Origin: Marinomonas profundi
GTDB taxonomy: Bacteria > Pseudomonadota > Gammaproteobacteria > Pseudomonadales > Marinomonadaceae
DNA: 64,000 bases
Assembly: GCF_020694005.1 (NCBI RefSeq)
Contig: NZ_CP073013.1
Span: forward strand, 620,001-684,000
Reading direction: 5' to 3'
The notes beneath the pieces are model-generated. The model searched no databases and was not told the DNA's origin. It saw nothing but the letters and a program-made list of their open reading frames with translations. Below, piece after piece: positions 44,071-54,260 of the stretch. The position numbers and the translations under genes are program-made. The number at the start of each line of letters is the position of its first letter. Within the stretch, counting starts at the first letter, position 1.

Positions 44071-46485
44071 TTAATTCAACGCATCATAGACAAAGGTCGA
44101 GACAAATTTATCCGCTGGCAACGGATGGCCGAAATAATAGCCCTGATAATGAAAGCACTGCATTTCCCACAATCTATGGTATTGCGCAGCGGTTTCAACC
44201 CCTTCTGCTAAAACACTAATATTAAGCGCTTTTGACATCGCAATAATCGCACGGACAATCGCTTCATCGCTGCCATCTACCAATAAATCACGCACAAAAG
44301 ATTGATCAATTTTCAGTCTATCGATGGGTAAGGATTTTAAGTATTTCAAGGAAGAGTAGCCGGTGCCAAAATCGTCAATAGACAGATGCACGCCTAAGGC
44401 CTTTATCGCGTGCATTTTTTCCAGACAAGACGATAAATCATTGAGTAACGTGTTTTCGGTAATTTCAAGGTCAATGCAGCCAGCAGGAACATCATGTTGC
44501 TCAAGCTGTGCTTTTAGCATGGGCAAAAACCCCGCCTGCTGGAATTGAATCGGGCTGACATTAATCGACATACGCCAAGAAGCATGCCATTTGCCTTCTT
44601 TTAGCCAGATCGCGACTTGCGACAATGCCTCATTCAACACCCACTGCCCAATCTCCACAATCAGCCCAATTTCTTCCGCGACCGGAATAAAGACCGCAGG
44701 CGAGATAAAGCCTTTGTCTCCCTCCTTCCAGCGGATCAGCGCTTCCGCACCGATAACCTGTCCGTTCGCATCATTCTGTGGCTGATAGTAAAGTGCAAAT
44801 TGCTTATCTTCTATTGCATGATGAAGGGCTTTCTCCATCTCAAGGCGCGCATCTGAAACCGCCTGCATTTCAGACTGATACAAGGCAAACGTATTGCGTC
44901 CAGACGCCTTTGCTCGATATAAAGCGGTATCCGCTTGCTTTAAAATTGTTTCAGCGAAGCCTTGTCCTGCGTCGTGGCCAGAAAAAATAGCGCCGCCTAA
45001 ACTGGCGGTAATATGCACCTCATGATGACCGGCTTTTTTCACTTGTTGGCAAGCCGACATCACCCGCTCAGCAAAGCGCTTTATGTGCTTTTCCACCGCC
45101 GTTCGGTCATCGCCTAGGGACTCCAATAAAAAAGCAAATTCATCCCCACCCATGCGCGCAAAAACAACCTTATTGTCAACCTCAATAAGAGAAAGCAACT
45201 GATCCGCAAGGCTACAAAGCAACTGGTCTCCGACATTGTGCCCAAGAGAGTCATTGATGACTTTAAAGTGATCAACATCCATAAACACAACCGCTGAATA
45301 GCCCAAAACATGCCTTTCTCGTTGTACAACCTCTTCCAACCGATCTGATAAAAACTGACGATTGGGTAATTTCGTCACCGCATCGTAATACGCCAAGTAA
45401 TGAATATGCGCCTCGGCTTCTTTGCGCTCTAATACATCGCGGACCAGTAGTATGATTTCGGTCTTACCTTGTAGCTGATATTTTGCTAAGCGTATTTCGA
45501 CCGGAAGCTCTGCATTCTGTACTTGATAAACCGCTTCCACCGTTTTAGTGGAACCTTGCTGCAAAGAGTGCAGCACACAAGAAAACGCCGTCCACGAAGA
45601 CGGCGTATGCAATTGCGCCAAAGAGCCAGACCGAATCTTTGATGCACTCATTTTAAGCATGGATTCTGCGGCACTATTCACCAAGGTTATGCGGTGGTCT
45701 TCATCCAATAATAAAATACCGTCCGCGGCGTGCTCTATCATCGCTCGGGTATGACGGTTGCTGCGCTCCAAATCGCTTAAAGCCGCCTTCAGCTTATCCC
45801 ATAATTGCACGAAGCTTGCATGCAAGTTTCCCAATTCATCAGAGCGATGATAACGATAAAAGGAACCCGGTAAGGATAAGTTTTCATGACGCCCCACGGT
45901 CGACAAAGACTCAGTTAAACGCTTCAGCGGATGCGTCACTAAAAAGTAAAAAAACAACGAAATCAAAGACGCTAAAAGCACATCTTTAAACAAGTTATAA
46001 GTGAGAATAGACAAGTGTTCGGTGAAAATGGCCTCTAATAAGACACGCTTTTCAGGATAAATAGACAGGTAACCCGCCTGAAACTCTGGGGTTTCGAGAC
46101 GCAACTCGCGACGGTATTGCGGTAAATCTGATAAAAAATACTCCGCCAATGACGGCGAAATAGAGAAGTCGCCTGCTGCAGCCGTCGCCTCAACAAACAA
46201 CACACCCGCATCATCTCGAACCTCCACACGCGCAATCGCTGAACTGGTCAGTAAGCTATCAACTTGCTGTTGTGCAAAGTCAACATCCAAACGAAAAACC
46301 GCTTCTGCCAACGGCTTGCCAACAATCGCCATAAGCCCGGTAAAGTCTTGATTAATCTGTGCTTTATGTTGACGAATCCCTTCTACCACCTGAATAGCAC
46401 TACTGACTAAACTCAATACGACCGCCAACGCCAAGGTTAAAACGGCTTGTTTAATAAATAATGATTTGGAAAATACCATGCCCAT
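44071..46485 (-). CDS. Membrane GGDEF-EAL protein (cyclic-di-GMP turnover)
   Basis: An 804-residue sensor enzyme. Order: TM1 (about 12-32), periplasmic region, TM2 (about 163-182), HAMP-like (about 183-235), PAS (about 245-355), GGDEF (about 365-535) and EAL (about 555-804). The GGDEF motif itself (RMGGDEF) is intact but the upstream inhibitory RxxD site is replaced (VDNKVV). The EAL domain keeps EALIRW, NVSP, EITEN, DDFGTGYSS, KIDQ and EGVET, so phosphodiesterase activity is likely. Net activity cannot be predicted. The output is probably motility or adhesion control, by analogy. The ribosome site is weak. Confidence 0.93.
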   Translation of the reverse strand: MGMVFSKSLFIKQAVLTLALAVVLSLVSSAIQVVEGIRQHKAQINQDFTGLMAIVGKPLAEAVFRLDVDFAQQQVDSLLTSSAIARVEVRDDAGVLFVEATAAAGDFSISPSLAEYFLSDLPQYRRELRLETPEFQAGYLSIYPEKRVLLEAIFTEHLSILTYNLFKDVLLASLISLFFYFLVTHPLKRLTESLSTVGRHENLSLPGSFYRYHRSDELGNLHASFVQLWDKLKAALSDLERSNRHTRAMIEHAADGILLLDEDHRITLVNSAAESMLKMSASKIRSGSLAQLHTPSSWTAFSCVLHSLQQGSTKTVEAVYQVQNAELPVEIRLAKYQLQGKTEIILLVRDVLERKEAEAHIHYLAYYDAVTKLPNRQFLSDRLEEVVQRERHVLGYSAVVFMDVDHFKVINDSLGHNVGDQLLCSLADQLLSLIEVDNKVVFARMGGDEFAFLLESLGDDRTAVEKHIKRFAERVMSACQQVKKAGHHEVHITASLGGAIFSGHDAGQGFAETILKQADTALYRAKASGRNTFALYQSEMQAVSDARLEMEKALHHAIEDKQFALYYQPQNDANGQVIGAEALIRWKEGDKGFISPAVFIPVAEEIGLIVEIGQWVLNEALSQVAIWLKEGKWHASWRMSINVSPIQFQQAGFLPMLKAQLEQHDVPAGCIDLEITENTLLNDLSSCLEKMHAIKALGVHLSIDDFGTGYSSLKYLKSLPIDRLKIDQSFVRDLLVDGSDEAIVRAIIAMSKALNISVLAEGVETAAQYHRLWEMQCFHYQGYYFGHPLPADKFVSTFVYDALN

Positions 46486-46815
46486 TCAGACTCGCTTAAT
46501 GTTCCATATTTAGTAATTTTAACGTCTAAAAATAGACAACATTCACAATCAAACACACTGTCTCGCAACATAACACGGACGACATAAGAATAGAATAACA
46601 TGCGCCCAGTGTTTGCTTTTGTTACCAACCCAGATGAGCCGAGGCACGAAGGCGTTATCTGGCAATGTAGACGACAACTAACTTGAAAACTCCGTACAAA
46701 CGTACCCAACCTTCGCTTGAAAAACTCCGATGATTCCCCCCAAAAAAACAAAAAACCAGCATGAGTGAACATACTGGTTTTTGATTGAACCGGCTCCTCT
46801 GGCTCGGAATAAAAG
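46486..46815. other. Gap between phoX and the GGDEF-EAL gene
   Basis: This 330-base region on the minus-strand side contains the phoX terminator (46751-46782), a CAACTAACTTGAAAACTCCG segment (46675-46694) whose complement recurs near 63105-63125, and a CCAACCTTCGCTTGAAAA segment. A long minus-strand frame (46437-46994) crosses it but is built of terminator and repeat sequence. No gene is supported. Confidence 0.6.
46751..46782 (-). terminator. Terminator after phoX
   Basis: AAAAACCAG and CTGGTTTTT form a 9-bp stem around a 14-base loop; further A residues on the left provide the T-run on the minus strand. Confidence 0.85.
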
Positions 46816-48723
46816 TTAACCGATGACGGCACCATCTTCACGCGATATAGCGATAACACTTGAGCGCGGCGCCGATTGCCCACCTTCAGGCCAATGGGAG
46901 TTGCCCTTCTCACCTGGGTGCTGAATGCTAATAAACATCGTCGTTCTGCCAGGGTTCCAAGCAAATCCGGTGACTTCACATTCATTTGGCCCAACTAAAA
47001 AGCGACGAATTTCACCGGTTTCAGGGTCCCCTACCAGCATCTGGTTATTCCCTTGGCCTTTAAAGTCTTTTTCATTTGAATAGTTGCCATCGGTTTGAAT
47101 CCACAACAAACCTTTAGAATCAAACGCCAAGCCATCTGGGGAGTTAAACATATTGTCTTGATTAATGTTTTTAGAGCCCGCATTAGCGTCGTCGAACACC
47201 GCAGGGTTGCCTGCCAATACAAACAAATCCCACTTAAATTCCGCACTGGTATGATCTTCGTTCATTGGCGACCAGCGTACAATTTGACCGAAGTTGTTTT
47301 TCACTCTTGGGTTAGCGCCCGTCGCTGGTGCTTCATCGCCCCCTTCGTTTGGTTTAACACCACGGTTTTTATTGTTGGTCAGCGCACAATACACTTCCAC
47401 TTTATGAGGATGAGACGCCACCCACTCTGGGCGATCCATGGTCGTTGCGCCCACTTTAGACGCTGCCAGTCGAGTATGAATCGCAATTTCAGCGTCGGTC
47501 ATACCGGTTGTTTTGGGTGTTAACGCTAACCATTCACCGCGATTGTTATCATGAAATTTCGCCACGTATAACGTGCCTTCTTCTAGCAAATCGCGATTAT
47601 TACCACCGGCCAAATACTTGTGCTTCGACACAAAGCGATACAAAAACTCACCGCGCTCGTCATCGCCAAGGTAAACCACTACATGACCGTTACTGGCAAT
47701 CGCTACTTCGGCATTTTCATGTTTAAAACGGCCAAGCGCCGTACGCTTTTTAGGGCGCGACGTCGGATCTAATGGATCGATCTCAACCACATAACCAAAA
47801 CGATTTGGCTCATTTGGCTCTTTTACCAGATCAAAACGCGCATCGGCCAAGGCCCAGTCATAACGCCCCTTGCTACTAATACTATAGCGTTTAAAACCGT
47901 CACTCATTTTGTAGTTTGCATCGCTTGCGGAAAAATAACCGTTAAAATTCTCTTCGCAGGTTAAATACGTTCCCCAAGGCGTCTGACCACTACCGCAGTT
48001 ATTCCACGTGCCTTTCGCCACTAACCCTTTAGGGTCCGCTGAGGTTTGCATCCATTTGTGACCACGAGCAGGGCCCGTGATGTCCATTTCCGTATCGGCG
48101 GTAATGCGACGGTTGTAAGGCGAGTCTTGCACCACACCCCATTTACCACCACGTTGAGCCACTTCAATAACAGACACGCCATGGGCGGCTATATTTTTGC
48201 GCACATCATCGGCATTAATCGGCATGGCATCAGCACGATTAGCGTGTAAAGTTTTAGGGTTAGTGTATTCATGATTGATGGCCATAATTTGCTTGCCATC
48301 TTTAGAAAACAGCGCCATGCCGTCGTTGTGATCGCCAAAGGCCAATTCCTGAGAAGCCCCCGTGCCACCCGTCGCTGAATCAAACGCTGGCGCATTGCTC
48401 CATAAAGGGTCGCCCCAAGACACAACCACTTCCCATTTATAACCTTCTGGCACAGTAACAGCATCAAGCGCATTCGCTTTCACCATACTAAAAGCAAGAC
48501 GTGAGTCTGTCGTCGTCGACGCAGCAAGCGCATTACCAGCCGCCAACGTGGTAGACCCCATCACAAACGCGCTGGCCCCCACTGCCGCACCGCCGCCTAA
48601 AAAGCCACGGCGAGAAACCATTTTATGCGCCACTTCTTCAAACTCAACCACTTCTGGCGCCGGACGTACTAATTCGTCTAACTCATCAAAACTCAAATTC
48701 TGCATCTGTTCGATCTTCATCAT
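46816..48723 (-). CDS. phoX: PhoX-type alkaline phosphatase, Tat-exported
   Basis: A 635-residue periplasmic or secreted phosphatase of the calcium/iron-dependent PhoX family common in marine bacteria; it frees phosphate from organic esters. A twin-arginine signal MVSRRGFLGGGAAVGASAFVMGSTTLAAGNALA (RR at 38-39) follows a 35-residue leader. Family segments are TWNNCGSGQTPWGTYLTCEENFNGYF, GRFKHENAEVAIASNGHVVVYLGDDERGEFLYRF, SPDGLAFDSKGLLWIQTDG and GPNECEVTGFAWNPGRTTMFISIQHPGE. A well-formed PHO box lies about 143 bases upstream in the correct orientation. AGGGG precedes the ATG pair. Confidence 0.95.
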   Translation of the reverse strand: MMKIEQMQNLSFDELDELVRPAPEVVEFEEVAHKMVSRRGFLGGGAAVGASAFVMGSTTLAAGNALAASTTTDSRLAFSMVKANALDAVTVPEGYKWEVVVSWGDPLWSNAPAFDSATGGTGASQELAFGDHNDGMALFSKDGKQIMAINHEYTNPKTLHANRADAMPINADDVRKNIAAHGVSVIEVAQRGGKWGVVQDSPYNRRITADTEMDITGPARGHKWMQTSADPKGLVAKGTWNNCGSGQTPWGTYLTCEENFNGYFSASDANYKMSDGFKRYSISSKGRYDWALADARFDLVKEPNEPNRFGYVVEIDPLDPTSRPKKRTALGRFKHENAEVAIASNGHVVVYLGDDERGEFLYRFVSKHKYLAGGNNRDLLEEGTLYVAKFHDNNRGEWLALTPKTTGMTDAEIAIHTRLAASKVGATTMDRPEWVASHPHKVEVYCALTNNKNRGVKPNEGGDEAPATGANPRVKNNFGQIVRWSPMNEDHTSAEFKWDLFVLAGNPAVFDDANAGSKNINQDNMFNSPDGLAFDSKGLLWIQTDGNYSNEKDFKGQGNNQMLVGDPETGEIRRFLVGPNECEVTGFAWNPGRTTMFISIQHPGEKGNSHWPEGGQSAPRSSVIAISREDGAVIG

Positions 48724-48865
48724 ACTGCCCCTGCATTTTTCAATAGATAGTCATTCAATGGATCGTTGTCCAAGAAATAATGGTTCAAGTGATAGTCTTT
48801 AATAATCCTGACCAAAAATGAGCCCTCCCCTGCAAGAGAGCGAACGCTAAATCTATAAACAAAAC

Positions 48866-48883
48866 ATGACATTAGAATGACAG
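48866..48883 (-). promoter_or_regulatory. PHO box upstream of phoX
   Basis: Minus strand reads CTGTCAT-TCTA-ATGTCAT, nearly identical to the PhoB consensus, in the activating orientation. A TATAGAT segment lies 8-9 bases downstream, suited to a -10 element. The inferred leader would be about 120 bases. Confidence 0.75.
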
Positions 48884-48969
48884 TTAAACGACACTATGAT
48901 TATATGAGGAAAGCAAACCTATAAAATGCACTCAAAACGGCAACCGATGTTACTCATAAAGGTGATGCA

Positions 48970-50607
48970 ATGATAAACTCTCTGCGTAAAATACCCATTA
49001 ATCTACGACTAACCAGCTTGGTAACCTTCTTCTCAATAGGACTTTTTTTCGTTGTTTATTTAGCATTAACGGCCAACAAACAATCCCTGCTTGACGAAAA
49101 ATACAAGCAAACAAAGCACGTGGTCGAAACCGCTACCGGTGTTTTTAGTTACTTTTATGACCTAGAACAATCTGGCCAGCTCAGCCAAGCCGATGCCCAG
49201 CGCTATGCCATGGAAACCATCAAAAACACCCGCTACGCAACCTCTGAGTACTTTTGGATTAATGATTATAGCGCCACCGTCATCATGCACTCGATCAACC
49301 CCGCCTTAGATGGCAAAGACTTATCGAATCTAGAAGACCCTAATGGCAAGAAGCTGTTTGCAGAATTCGCTAAAGTGGCCAAAGCGCAAAATGCTGGCTT
49401 TGTCGATTATTTATGGCCTAAGCCCGGCAATGAAAATCCAGTAGAAAAAATCTCTTACGTGCAAGGATTCAAACCTTGGGGTTGGATTATTGGCTCTGGA
49501 ATATACCTAGATGACGTCGACGCTCAATTCGAACAGGAAGTCATTCGACTCAGCCTTATTAGCGCGGCTATCGTTTTAATGGCCTTGTTTATTTCATTCT
49601 TAATCCTTCGTTCAATTCTCTTTCCCATCAGCCAAATCCAAGGGGCATTAGAAAATATTGCTAACGGTGAAGGCGATTTGTCTACGCGTTTACCTGAGTC
49701 TGGGAACGACCAATTAACCAAAATTGCCTCTCATTACAACAGCTTCGTAGCACGTCTTTCCAAAACCCTTACCACCGCTGTGTCCCTCAACAAAGCAGTA
49801 GAAGATAAAAGCCAAGAACTCAAAACGGTGGCAGCGCAAACCCAAAGCCTAACCCAACAACGAGAAGGCATGTTTGCTCAAATGGCAGACGCAATAAGAG
49901 AAGTAGACAGCTTAAAAAACGAGGTGATCGAAAGCACCCAATCCACCCTCACCTCCGCCCAAAACACCGCAGAGAAAACCAAAATCGGACAAGACTCGAT
50001 TAAACAAACCGTACAATCACTCGATAAGTTATCCCATGAGCTGGAAATTGGACTAGAAGCCGTCATACAACTGGCCGAACAATCACAAACCATTGGTTCC
50101 GTGCTCGATGTCATCAGCGCCATTGCAGAGCAAACGAATTTATTAGCTCTGAATGCGGCTATCGAAGCCGCCCGAGCGGGCGAACAAGGCCGTGGCTTTG
50201 CCGTAGTAGCCGATGAAGTTAGAGGGTTAGCAAGCCGTACTCAGTCTTCTACTGATGAAATTCAAACCATGATTAGTAAATTACAAAGCGGCGCAAAAGC
50301 AGCAGAAACAAGAATTACAGAAAGCCATCAACAATCCCAAAAAACCACACAAGAAATGGCGCTCACCACACAGTCCCTTCAAGACATAGCCGTATCAGTT
50401 GATGACATCAACCAAGCCAGCAACCAAGTCATACAAAGCGTTACGATACAAAGCGACCTAGTACAAAAACTCAGTCATTTAAATGAACAGGTTTCAGAGC
50501 TTTCGTCTCAAGCGAGTTTACAAGTTAAACAAACCAACGAAACCAGTGAAATACTGGTCAAAACCACCCATCAAACTCAAGAAGTCATGTCGGTCTTTAA
50601 ACTCTAA
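48970..50607 (+). CDS. Methyl-accepting chemotaxis protein with single Cache domain
   Basis: A 545-residue chemoreceptor. TM1 (about 14-33), a periplasmic sCache_2-type domain with [38 protein letters not shown] and [37 protein letters not shown]2 (about 193-214), HAMP, and the signalling tip [42 protein letters not shown]. Cache_2 receptors often bind small carboxylates, but the ligand here is unknown. No CheR pentapeptide is at the C terminus (ends SVFKL). AAAGGTG precedes the ATG. It diverges from phoX. Confidence 0.95.
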   Translation: MINSLRKIPINLRLTSLVTFFSIGLFFVVYLALTANKQSLLDEKYKQTKHVVETATGVFSYFYDLEQSGQLSQADAQRYAMETIKNTRYATSEYFWINDYSATVIMHSINPALDGKDLSNLEDPNGKKLFAEFAKVAKAQNAGFVDYLWPKPGNENPVEKISYVQGFKPWGWIIGSGIYLDDVDAQFEQEVIRLSLISAAIVLMALFISFLILRSILFPISQIQGALENIANGEGDLSTRLPESGNDQLTKIASHYNSFVARLSKTLTTAVSLNKAVEDKSQELKTVAAQTQSLTQQREGMFAQMADAIREVDSLKNEVIESTQSTLTSAQNTAEKTKIGQDSIKQTVQSLDKLSHELEIGLEAVIQLAEQSQTIGSVLDVISAIAEQTNLLALNAAIEAARAGEQGRGFAVVADEVRGLASRTQSSTDEIQTMISKLQSGAKAAETRITESHQQSQKTTQEMALTTQSLQDIAVSVDDINQASNQVIQSVTIQSDLVQKLSHLNEQVSELSSQASLQVKQTNETSEILVKTTHQTQEVMSVFKL

Positions 50608-50650
50608 CGCTTAAAACCATAGTCATAAAAAAGAACCATAAAAAAAACAG

Positions 50651-50679
50651 CAAAACCAATCACTCAAAGATTGGTTTTG
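50651..50679. terminator. Bidirectional terminator shared by the MCP and YjbR genes
   Basis: CAAAACCAATC (50651-50661) and GATTGGTTTTG (50669-50679) form a perfect 11-bp stem. The right arm encodes the last residues of the convergent YjbR-like gene. Confidence 0.85.
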
Positions 50680-51068
50680 TCTGTTTGGTTCGAATAGAGT
50701 ACAGACCTCCCATGCCGTACTTCCAAGCCCTCTCTGAGCGATTTTTTAAGGCCTTTCACCACCAAACTATAAGAATGATCAATCTGGCGTTGAATTTCTC
50801 CCAATGGCAAATCTCCCGCCAAAACAACCGAATTCCAATGGCGCTTGTTCATATGGTAAGCCGGAATCACATCCGTAAAAATATCGCGCAGCTCGATGGC
50901 ATGGTCGGGTGAGCATTTTACATTGAGCAATTGACGACCTTGATACCGAATCAATAAAGCAAACATTTTTCCGTGAACTTTGAAAACCGCCGTATGATCA
51001 TCAAAGGGATAGTCTTCAACCGCTTCGGGTTTGGACAACAGATATTCTTTTACCACTAAATTATTCAC
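50664..51068 (-). CDS. MmcQ/YjbR family DNA-binding-like protein
   Basis: A 134-residue protein of the MmcQ/YjbR family, which has a CyaY-like/double-wing fold and uncertain function. YLLSKPEAVEDYPFDDHTAVFKVHGKMFALL, LNVKCSPDHAIELRD, VIPAYHMNKRHWNSVVLAGDLP and IDHSYSLVVKGLKK are the family features. I start at GTG 51068 (MNNLVVKEYLLSKP), which aligns with the E. coli YjbR start; the TTG frame to 51104 adds 12 residues without a ribosome site. The terminator arm overlaps the C-terminal codons. Confidence 0.85.
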   Translation of the reverse strand: MNNLVVKEYLLSKPEAVEDYPFDDHTAVFKVHGKMFALLIRYQGRQLLNVKCSPDHAIELRDIFTDVIPAYHMNKRHWNSVVLAGDLPLGEIQRQIDHSYSLVVKGLKKSLREGLEVRHGRSVLYSNQTDKTNL

Positions 51069-51156
51069 CGAAAACGCCACCTCTAGCCTATTAGAAGCCT
51101 TCAATCATGAGCAAACAAACGGCTCACAACAAGCCCTCACCTCACCATAAAACGAA

Positions 51157-51192
51157 AAAAGCCGCTTACTCAATAATCAGCAAGCGGCTTTT
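51157..51192 (-). terminator. Terminator after ybiT
   Basis: AAAAGCCGCTT (51157-51167) pairs perfectly with AAGCGGCTTTT (51182-51192). Confidence 0.85.
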
Positions 51193-51194
51193 AG

Positions 51195-51236
51195 CAAGCA
51201 ACTATCTACAAGCAACTATCTACAAGCAACTATCTA
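51195..51236. repeat. Three 14-bp tandem repeats
   Basis: CAAGCAACTATCTA occurs three times without interruption just beyond the ybiT terminator, before the ybiT stop at 51251. Intergenic, no function evident. Confidence 0.9.
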
Positions 51237-51250
51237 AGTGCTAGGTTCGA

Positions 51251-52834
51251 TTAGCCTTGGTGAGCAAGGTACTCATCGTAGGTGCCTTGGAAATCCACCA
51301 CTTTTCTGCCTTTGATTTCAATCACTCGATTCGCCAACGACGACACAAACGCCCTATCGTGGCTAACAAAAATCAAAGTACCATCAAAGTCGAGCAAGGC
51401 ATTGTTTAACGCTTCAATGGCTTCCATGTCCATGTGGTTGGTCGGCTCGTCCATCACTAAGACGTTTAAGTCCATCATCATTAACTTGCCAAACAATAAG
51501 CGGTTTTTCTCACCACCAGAACAGACCCGCGCTTTCTTATTGAAGTCGTCTGCGGTAAACAACAAACGGCCCAACATAGCGCGCACTTTTAAATCGTCAT
51601 GTTTGGCCGTACGCCATTGCGACATCCAATCAAACAAGGTTAATTCGCAGTCGAAATCTTCGGTACTGTCTTGTGGACAATAACCAATGACCGCGTTTTC
51701 AGCCCATTTTATCGCGCCATGCTTAGCGTCTAACTCTTTCATCAAACAGCGCAAAAAGGTCGTTTTACCCGCGCCGTTTTCACCAATAATGGCCAACCGT
51801 GAACCCGCTTCTAAAATAATATTGCCATCAGAGAAAAGCGGTTCGTCGTAACCATGACCCAGATCTTCTAGGATCAAGGCATGACGGTGAAGCTTTTTGT
51901 CTTGTTTAAAGCTTAATGACGGCGTCATACGGCTTGACTGCTTCACTTCAGACAATTCAATTTTTTCTAATTTCTTCGCCCGAGAACTGGCTTGTTTGGC
52001 TTTCGAAGCGTTCGCAGAGAATCTATTAACAAAGGCTTGCAAATCGTCCATTTCCGCGCTTTTCTTCGCGTTTTCAGTTAACTGCTGCTCACGGATCAAA
52101 GACGAGGCTTCCATGAAATACTCATAGTTACCGGGGTAAATACGCAGCTCACCAAAATCGATATCCGCCATGTGCGTACACACAGAGTTCAAAAAGTGAC
52201 GGTCATGGGAAATAATAATCATGGTGCATTTGCGCTGATTCAACACACCCGCCAACCAGTTAATGGTATGGATATCCAAGTTGTTAGTCGGTTCGTCCAA
52301 CAGCAAAATATCAGGATTAGCAAACAAAGCTTGGGCTAACAAAACACGCAGCTTCCAACCTGGCGCTACTTGGCTCATCAGGCCAAAATGAAACGCCTCC
52401 TCAATACCCGCTTCTAACAAAATATCGCCCGCGCGGCTTTCCGCACTGTAGCCATCCATTTCAGCGAATTCCGCTTCTAGCTCGCCCGCGCGCATGCCAT
52501 CTTCTTCACTCATTTCTGGCTTGGAGTAAATGGCATCACGCTCTTGCTTGATTTTCCACAGCGCCACATCGCCCATAATAACGGCATCAACCACCGTGTA
52601 TTCTTCAAAAGCAAACTGATCTTGGCTCAAGGTACCGACTTTTTCACCCGGCGTAATAGACACATTGCCAGACGTTGGCGTCAGCGCCCCACTGAGAATT
52701 TTCATGAAGGTAGACTTGCCACACCCGTTCGCGCCAATCAGGCCATAGCGATTACCGTTACCGAATTTTGCAGAGATGTTTTCAAACAATGGCGTTGCGC
52801 CAAATTGCATGGTGATATTAGCCGTGGAGATCAA
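51251..52834 (-). CDS. ybiT: ABC-F family ATPase YbiT
   Basis: A 527-residue soluble ABC-F protein that probably acts on translating ribosomes. Two ATPase cassettes: Walker [13 protein letters not shown] near 34-43 and [12 protein letters not shown] near 350-362; Walker [12 protein letters not shown] and [14 protein letters not shown] signatures [13 protein letters not shown] and [12 protein letters not shown]. The inter-domain linker is between. It aligns throughout with E. coli YbiT. The only start consistent with that alignment ([12 protein letters not shown]) is TTG at 52834. Single gene with its own terminator. Confidence 0.93.
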   Translation of the reverse strand: MISTANITMQFGATPLFENISAKFGNGNRYGLIGANGCGKSTFMKILSGALTPTSGNVSITPGEKVGTLSQDQFAFEEYTVVDAVIMGDVALWKIKQERDAIYSKPEMSEEDGMRAGELEAEFAEMDGYSAESRAGDILLEAGIEEAFHFGLMSQVAPGWKLRVLLAQALFANPDILLLDEPTNNLDIHTINWLAGVLNQRKCTMIIISHDRHFLNSVCTHMADIDFGELRIYPGNYEYFMEASSLIREQQLTENAKKSAEMDDLQAFVNRFSANASKAKQASSRAKKLEKIELSEVKQSSRMTPSLSFKQDKKLHRHALILEDLGHGYDEPLFSDGNIILEAGSRLAIIGENGAGKTTFLRCLMKELDAKHGAIKWAENAVIGYCPQDSTEDFDCELTLFDWMSQWRTAKHDDLKVRAMLGRLLFTADDFNKKARVCSGGEKNRLLFGKLMMMDLNVLVMDEPTNHMDMEAIEALNNALLDFDGTLIFVSHDRAFVSSLANRVIEIKGRKVVDFQGTYDEYLAHQG

Positions 52835-52976
52835 AGGAAAAAGCCCTAAAACAAAGAGAAAAGAAAAACGTTCATACAGACCACAAAAATAGGGTCAAAA
52901 GACAAACACAAAGATGGGCGAATATAGAGACTTAGTCCGCTAAAGTCGAGGATTAAGTGATGTTTTTTTGAACGTT

Positions 52977-53363
52977 TTACGCCACGCTTTCTTGCGTATT
53001 TTTGTCAGAAGAAAGTGGTGCTTCGGTGACAGGTGTTTTTTGAGAATCGTCCGCCGACTTTTGGGAATCGGCCGCCGCGGTCTGCGCGTCGTTTGCGCTA
53101 GAGGCCGTCATAAATTGTGCGATGAAGAAACTCAGTATCTCTTTGCTGGCGCCATTAAGCAGGCTCTTGCTGATTTTCTGGGTTATATCAAATTGAGTGC
53201 TTGCTCCCAGTACAAAGCTGGCAATCAGCCCTGCTGGGCTAGTCGCTTTATCGACAAGATTATCAATGGCTTTTTCACGAGATAGTTTGGCATGTTTTTC
53301 AAATACCTGAGTGCGCAGATAAAGGCGTTCACGCTGTTGATGCATGCGTTTAATGCCAAACAT
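52977..53363 (-). CDS. YqjK-position protein, unknown function
   Basis: A 128-residue protein I cannot assign. Positively charged N-terminal part (MFGIKRMHQQRERLYLRTQVFEKHAKLSREKAID), a moderately hydrophobic region SPAGLIASFVLGASTQFDI (about 42-60) that might associate with membrane, and an Ala/Ser/Asp-rich tail. GAGGAA precedes the ATG, which is 2 bases after the stop of the YqjE-like gene. Its place in a yqjD-yqjE-x operon matches that of E. coli yqjK, but sequence similarity to YqjK is not evident to me. Confidence 0.65.
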   Translation of the reverse strand: MFGIKRMHQQRERLYLRTQVFEKHAKLSREKAIDNLVDKATSPAGLIASFVLGASTQFDITQKISKSLLNGASKEILSFFIAQFMTASSANDAQTAAADSQKSADDSQKTPVTEAPLSSDKNTQESVA

Positions 53364-53365
53364 AA

Positions 53366-53788
53366 TTATTCCTCATCGGTTGGGATAATGGCATCCAAAG
53401 TACGGGTAAAATCCATGCTTGCTAGTGTTCGTTTTACCCAGTAGAGCAAACCCACTGAGCTCAAAAACGTCACTAACGTGGCGGTTAATAAAATATTAAC
53501 TAAAGAAAAACCGTAACTCCAGGCTATCGCTGCGCTGCTGGCAATGATCAATAGCCAGGTTGTGAGTAATAAAAAAATCACCCCACACATTAGAGCAAGA
53601 AGCTGAGCGCTAGACGCCACCCAAAGTTTGGCTTCTAGCGCGCCAAGCCCTAATACACTCTTCAGCCAACTTTTATGGCTCTCAATAACGCCATCAAGGT
53701 CAGATTTTTTTTCTGGTGCATCTGCTTGTTGTTCATGCGCTTGTTGTTCATTCGCTTGTTGCGCATCAGAATAGTGTGGGGATTGCAT
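53366..53788 (-). CDS. YqjE-like membrane protein (phage holin superfamily)
   Basis: A 140-residue protein with a Gln/Ala/Glu-rich N-terminal arm (repeated EQQA) followed by two long hydrophobic segments, LLALMCGVIFLLLTTWLLIIASSAAIAW (about 68-95) and VNILLTATLVTFLSSVGLLYWV (about 97-118). This layout and the operon position after a DUF883 gene fit the YqjE family (holin-like DUF1469). AGGAAA is about 10 bases before the ATG. The function is unknown; E. coli YqjE is linked with the ribosome-anchoring protein YqjD by synteny only. Confidence 0.75.
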   Translation of the reverse strand: MQSPHYSDAQQANEQQAHEQQADAPEKKSDLDGVIESHKSWLKSVLGLGALEAKLWVASSAQLLALMCGVIFLLLTTWLLIIASSAAIAWSYGFSLVNILLTATLVTFLSSVGLLYWVKRTLASMDFTRTLDAIIPTDEE

Positions 53789-53806
53789 CTATGTTGTTTC
53801 CTATGC

Positions 53807-54112
53807 TTATTTACGTTTGCATAAGAAACTTGCTGCTAACGCACCCGCCAAAAACGCAATACCAATGGTTTTTACAGGGTGCTCTTTGGCGTATTCACCT
53901 ACCGCTGAAGAGATCTTTTCAGATTGATTTTTTGCCGTATCCGCGATTTTATGCGCTTGCTCACTAATTTGATGCGCCACTTCTTCAATGCGTTCTTGGC
54001 TCTGTTCTTTCATTTGTGCGGCACTGTCGACACCTTTATGGGCGGCTTCTGCCGCGCCATCTACTTTTTCGTGTGCCTTTTCTTGAGTCGTACTTTTCGT
54101 CGTTGTCGCCAT
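53807..54112 (-). CDS. DUF883 (YqjD/ElaB-like) tail-anchored protein
   Basis: A 101-residue protein of the DUF883 family. A long amphipathic coiled-coil-like region (residues 10-72, rich in Ala, Glu, Lys) is followed by the glycine-containing C-terminal tail anchor HPVKTIGIAFLAGALAASFLCKRK. E. coli YqjD and ElaB are inner-membrane, stationary-phase proteins that associate with ribosomes; that role is inferred here. AAGGAG is 8 bases before the ATG. It is the first gene of the three-gene operon. Confidence 0.85.
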   Translation of the reverse strand: MATTTKSTTQEKAHEKVDGAAEAAHKGVDSAAQMKEQSQERIEEVAHQISEQAHKIADTAKNQSEKISSAVGEYAKEHPVKTIGIAFLAGALAASFLCKRK

Positions 54113-54260
54113 GATTACTCTCCTTTTTAAAATGACTTTTCTTTTACTGACATGTTTTTACTGACTTTCGCTATTTACCCTACTGGGTTATATTTCGTTG
54201 GTCAAATACAAGCCCTAAAACACGACTGGCTTCCTTTTTGTGTGGTTGATCTTTTCGAAA

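Noticed and set aside
46437..46994. 185-codon minus-strand frame
   Set aside because: It runs through the phoX terminator, a repeat and the phoX 3' end in another frame; no domain is recognisable.
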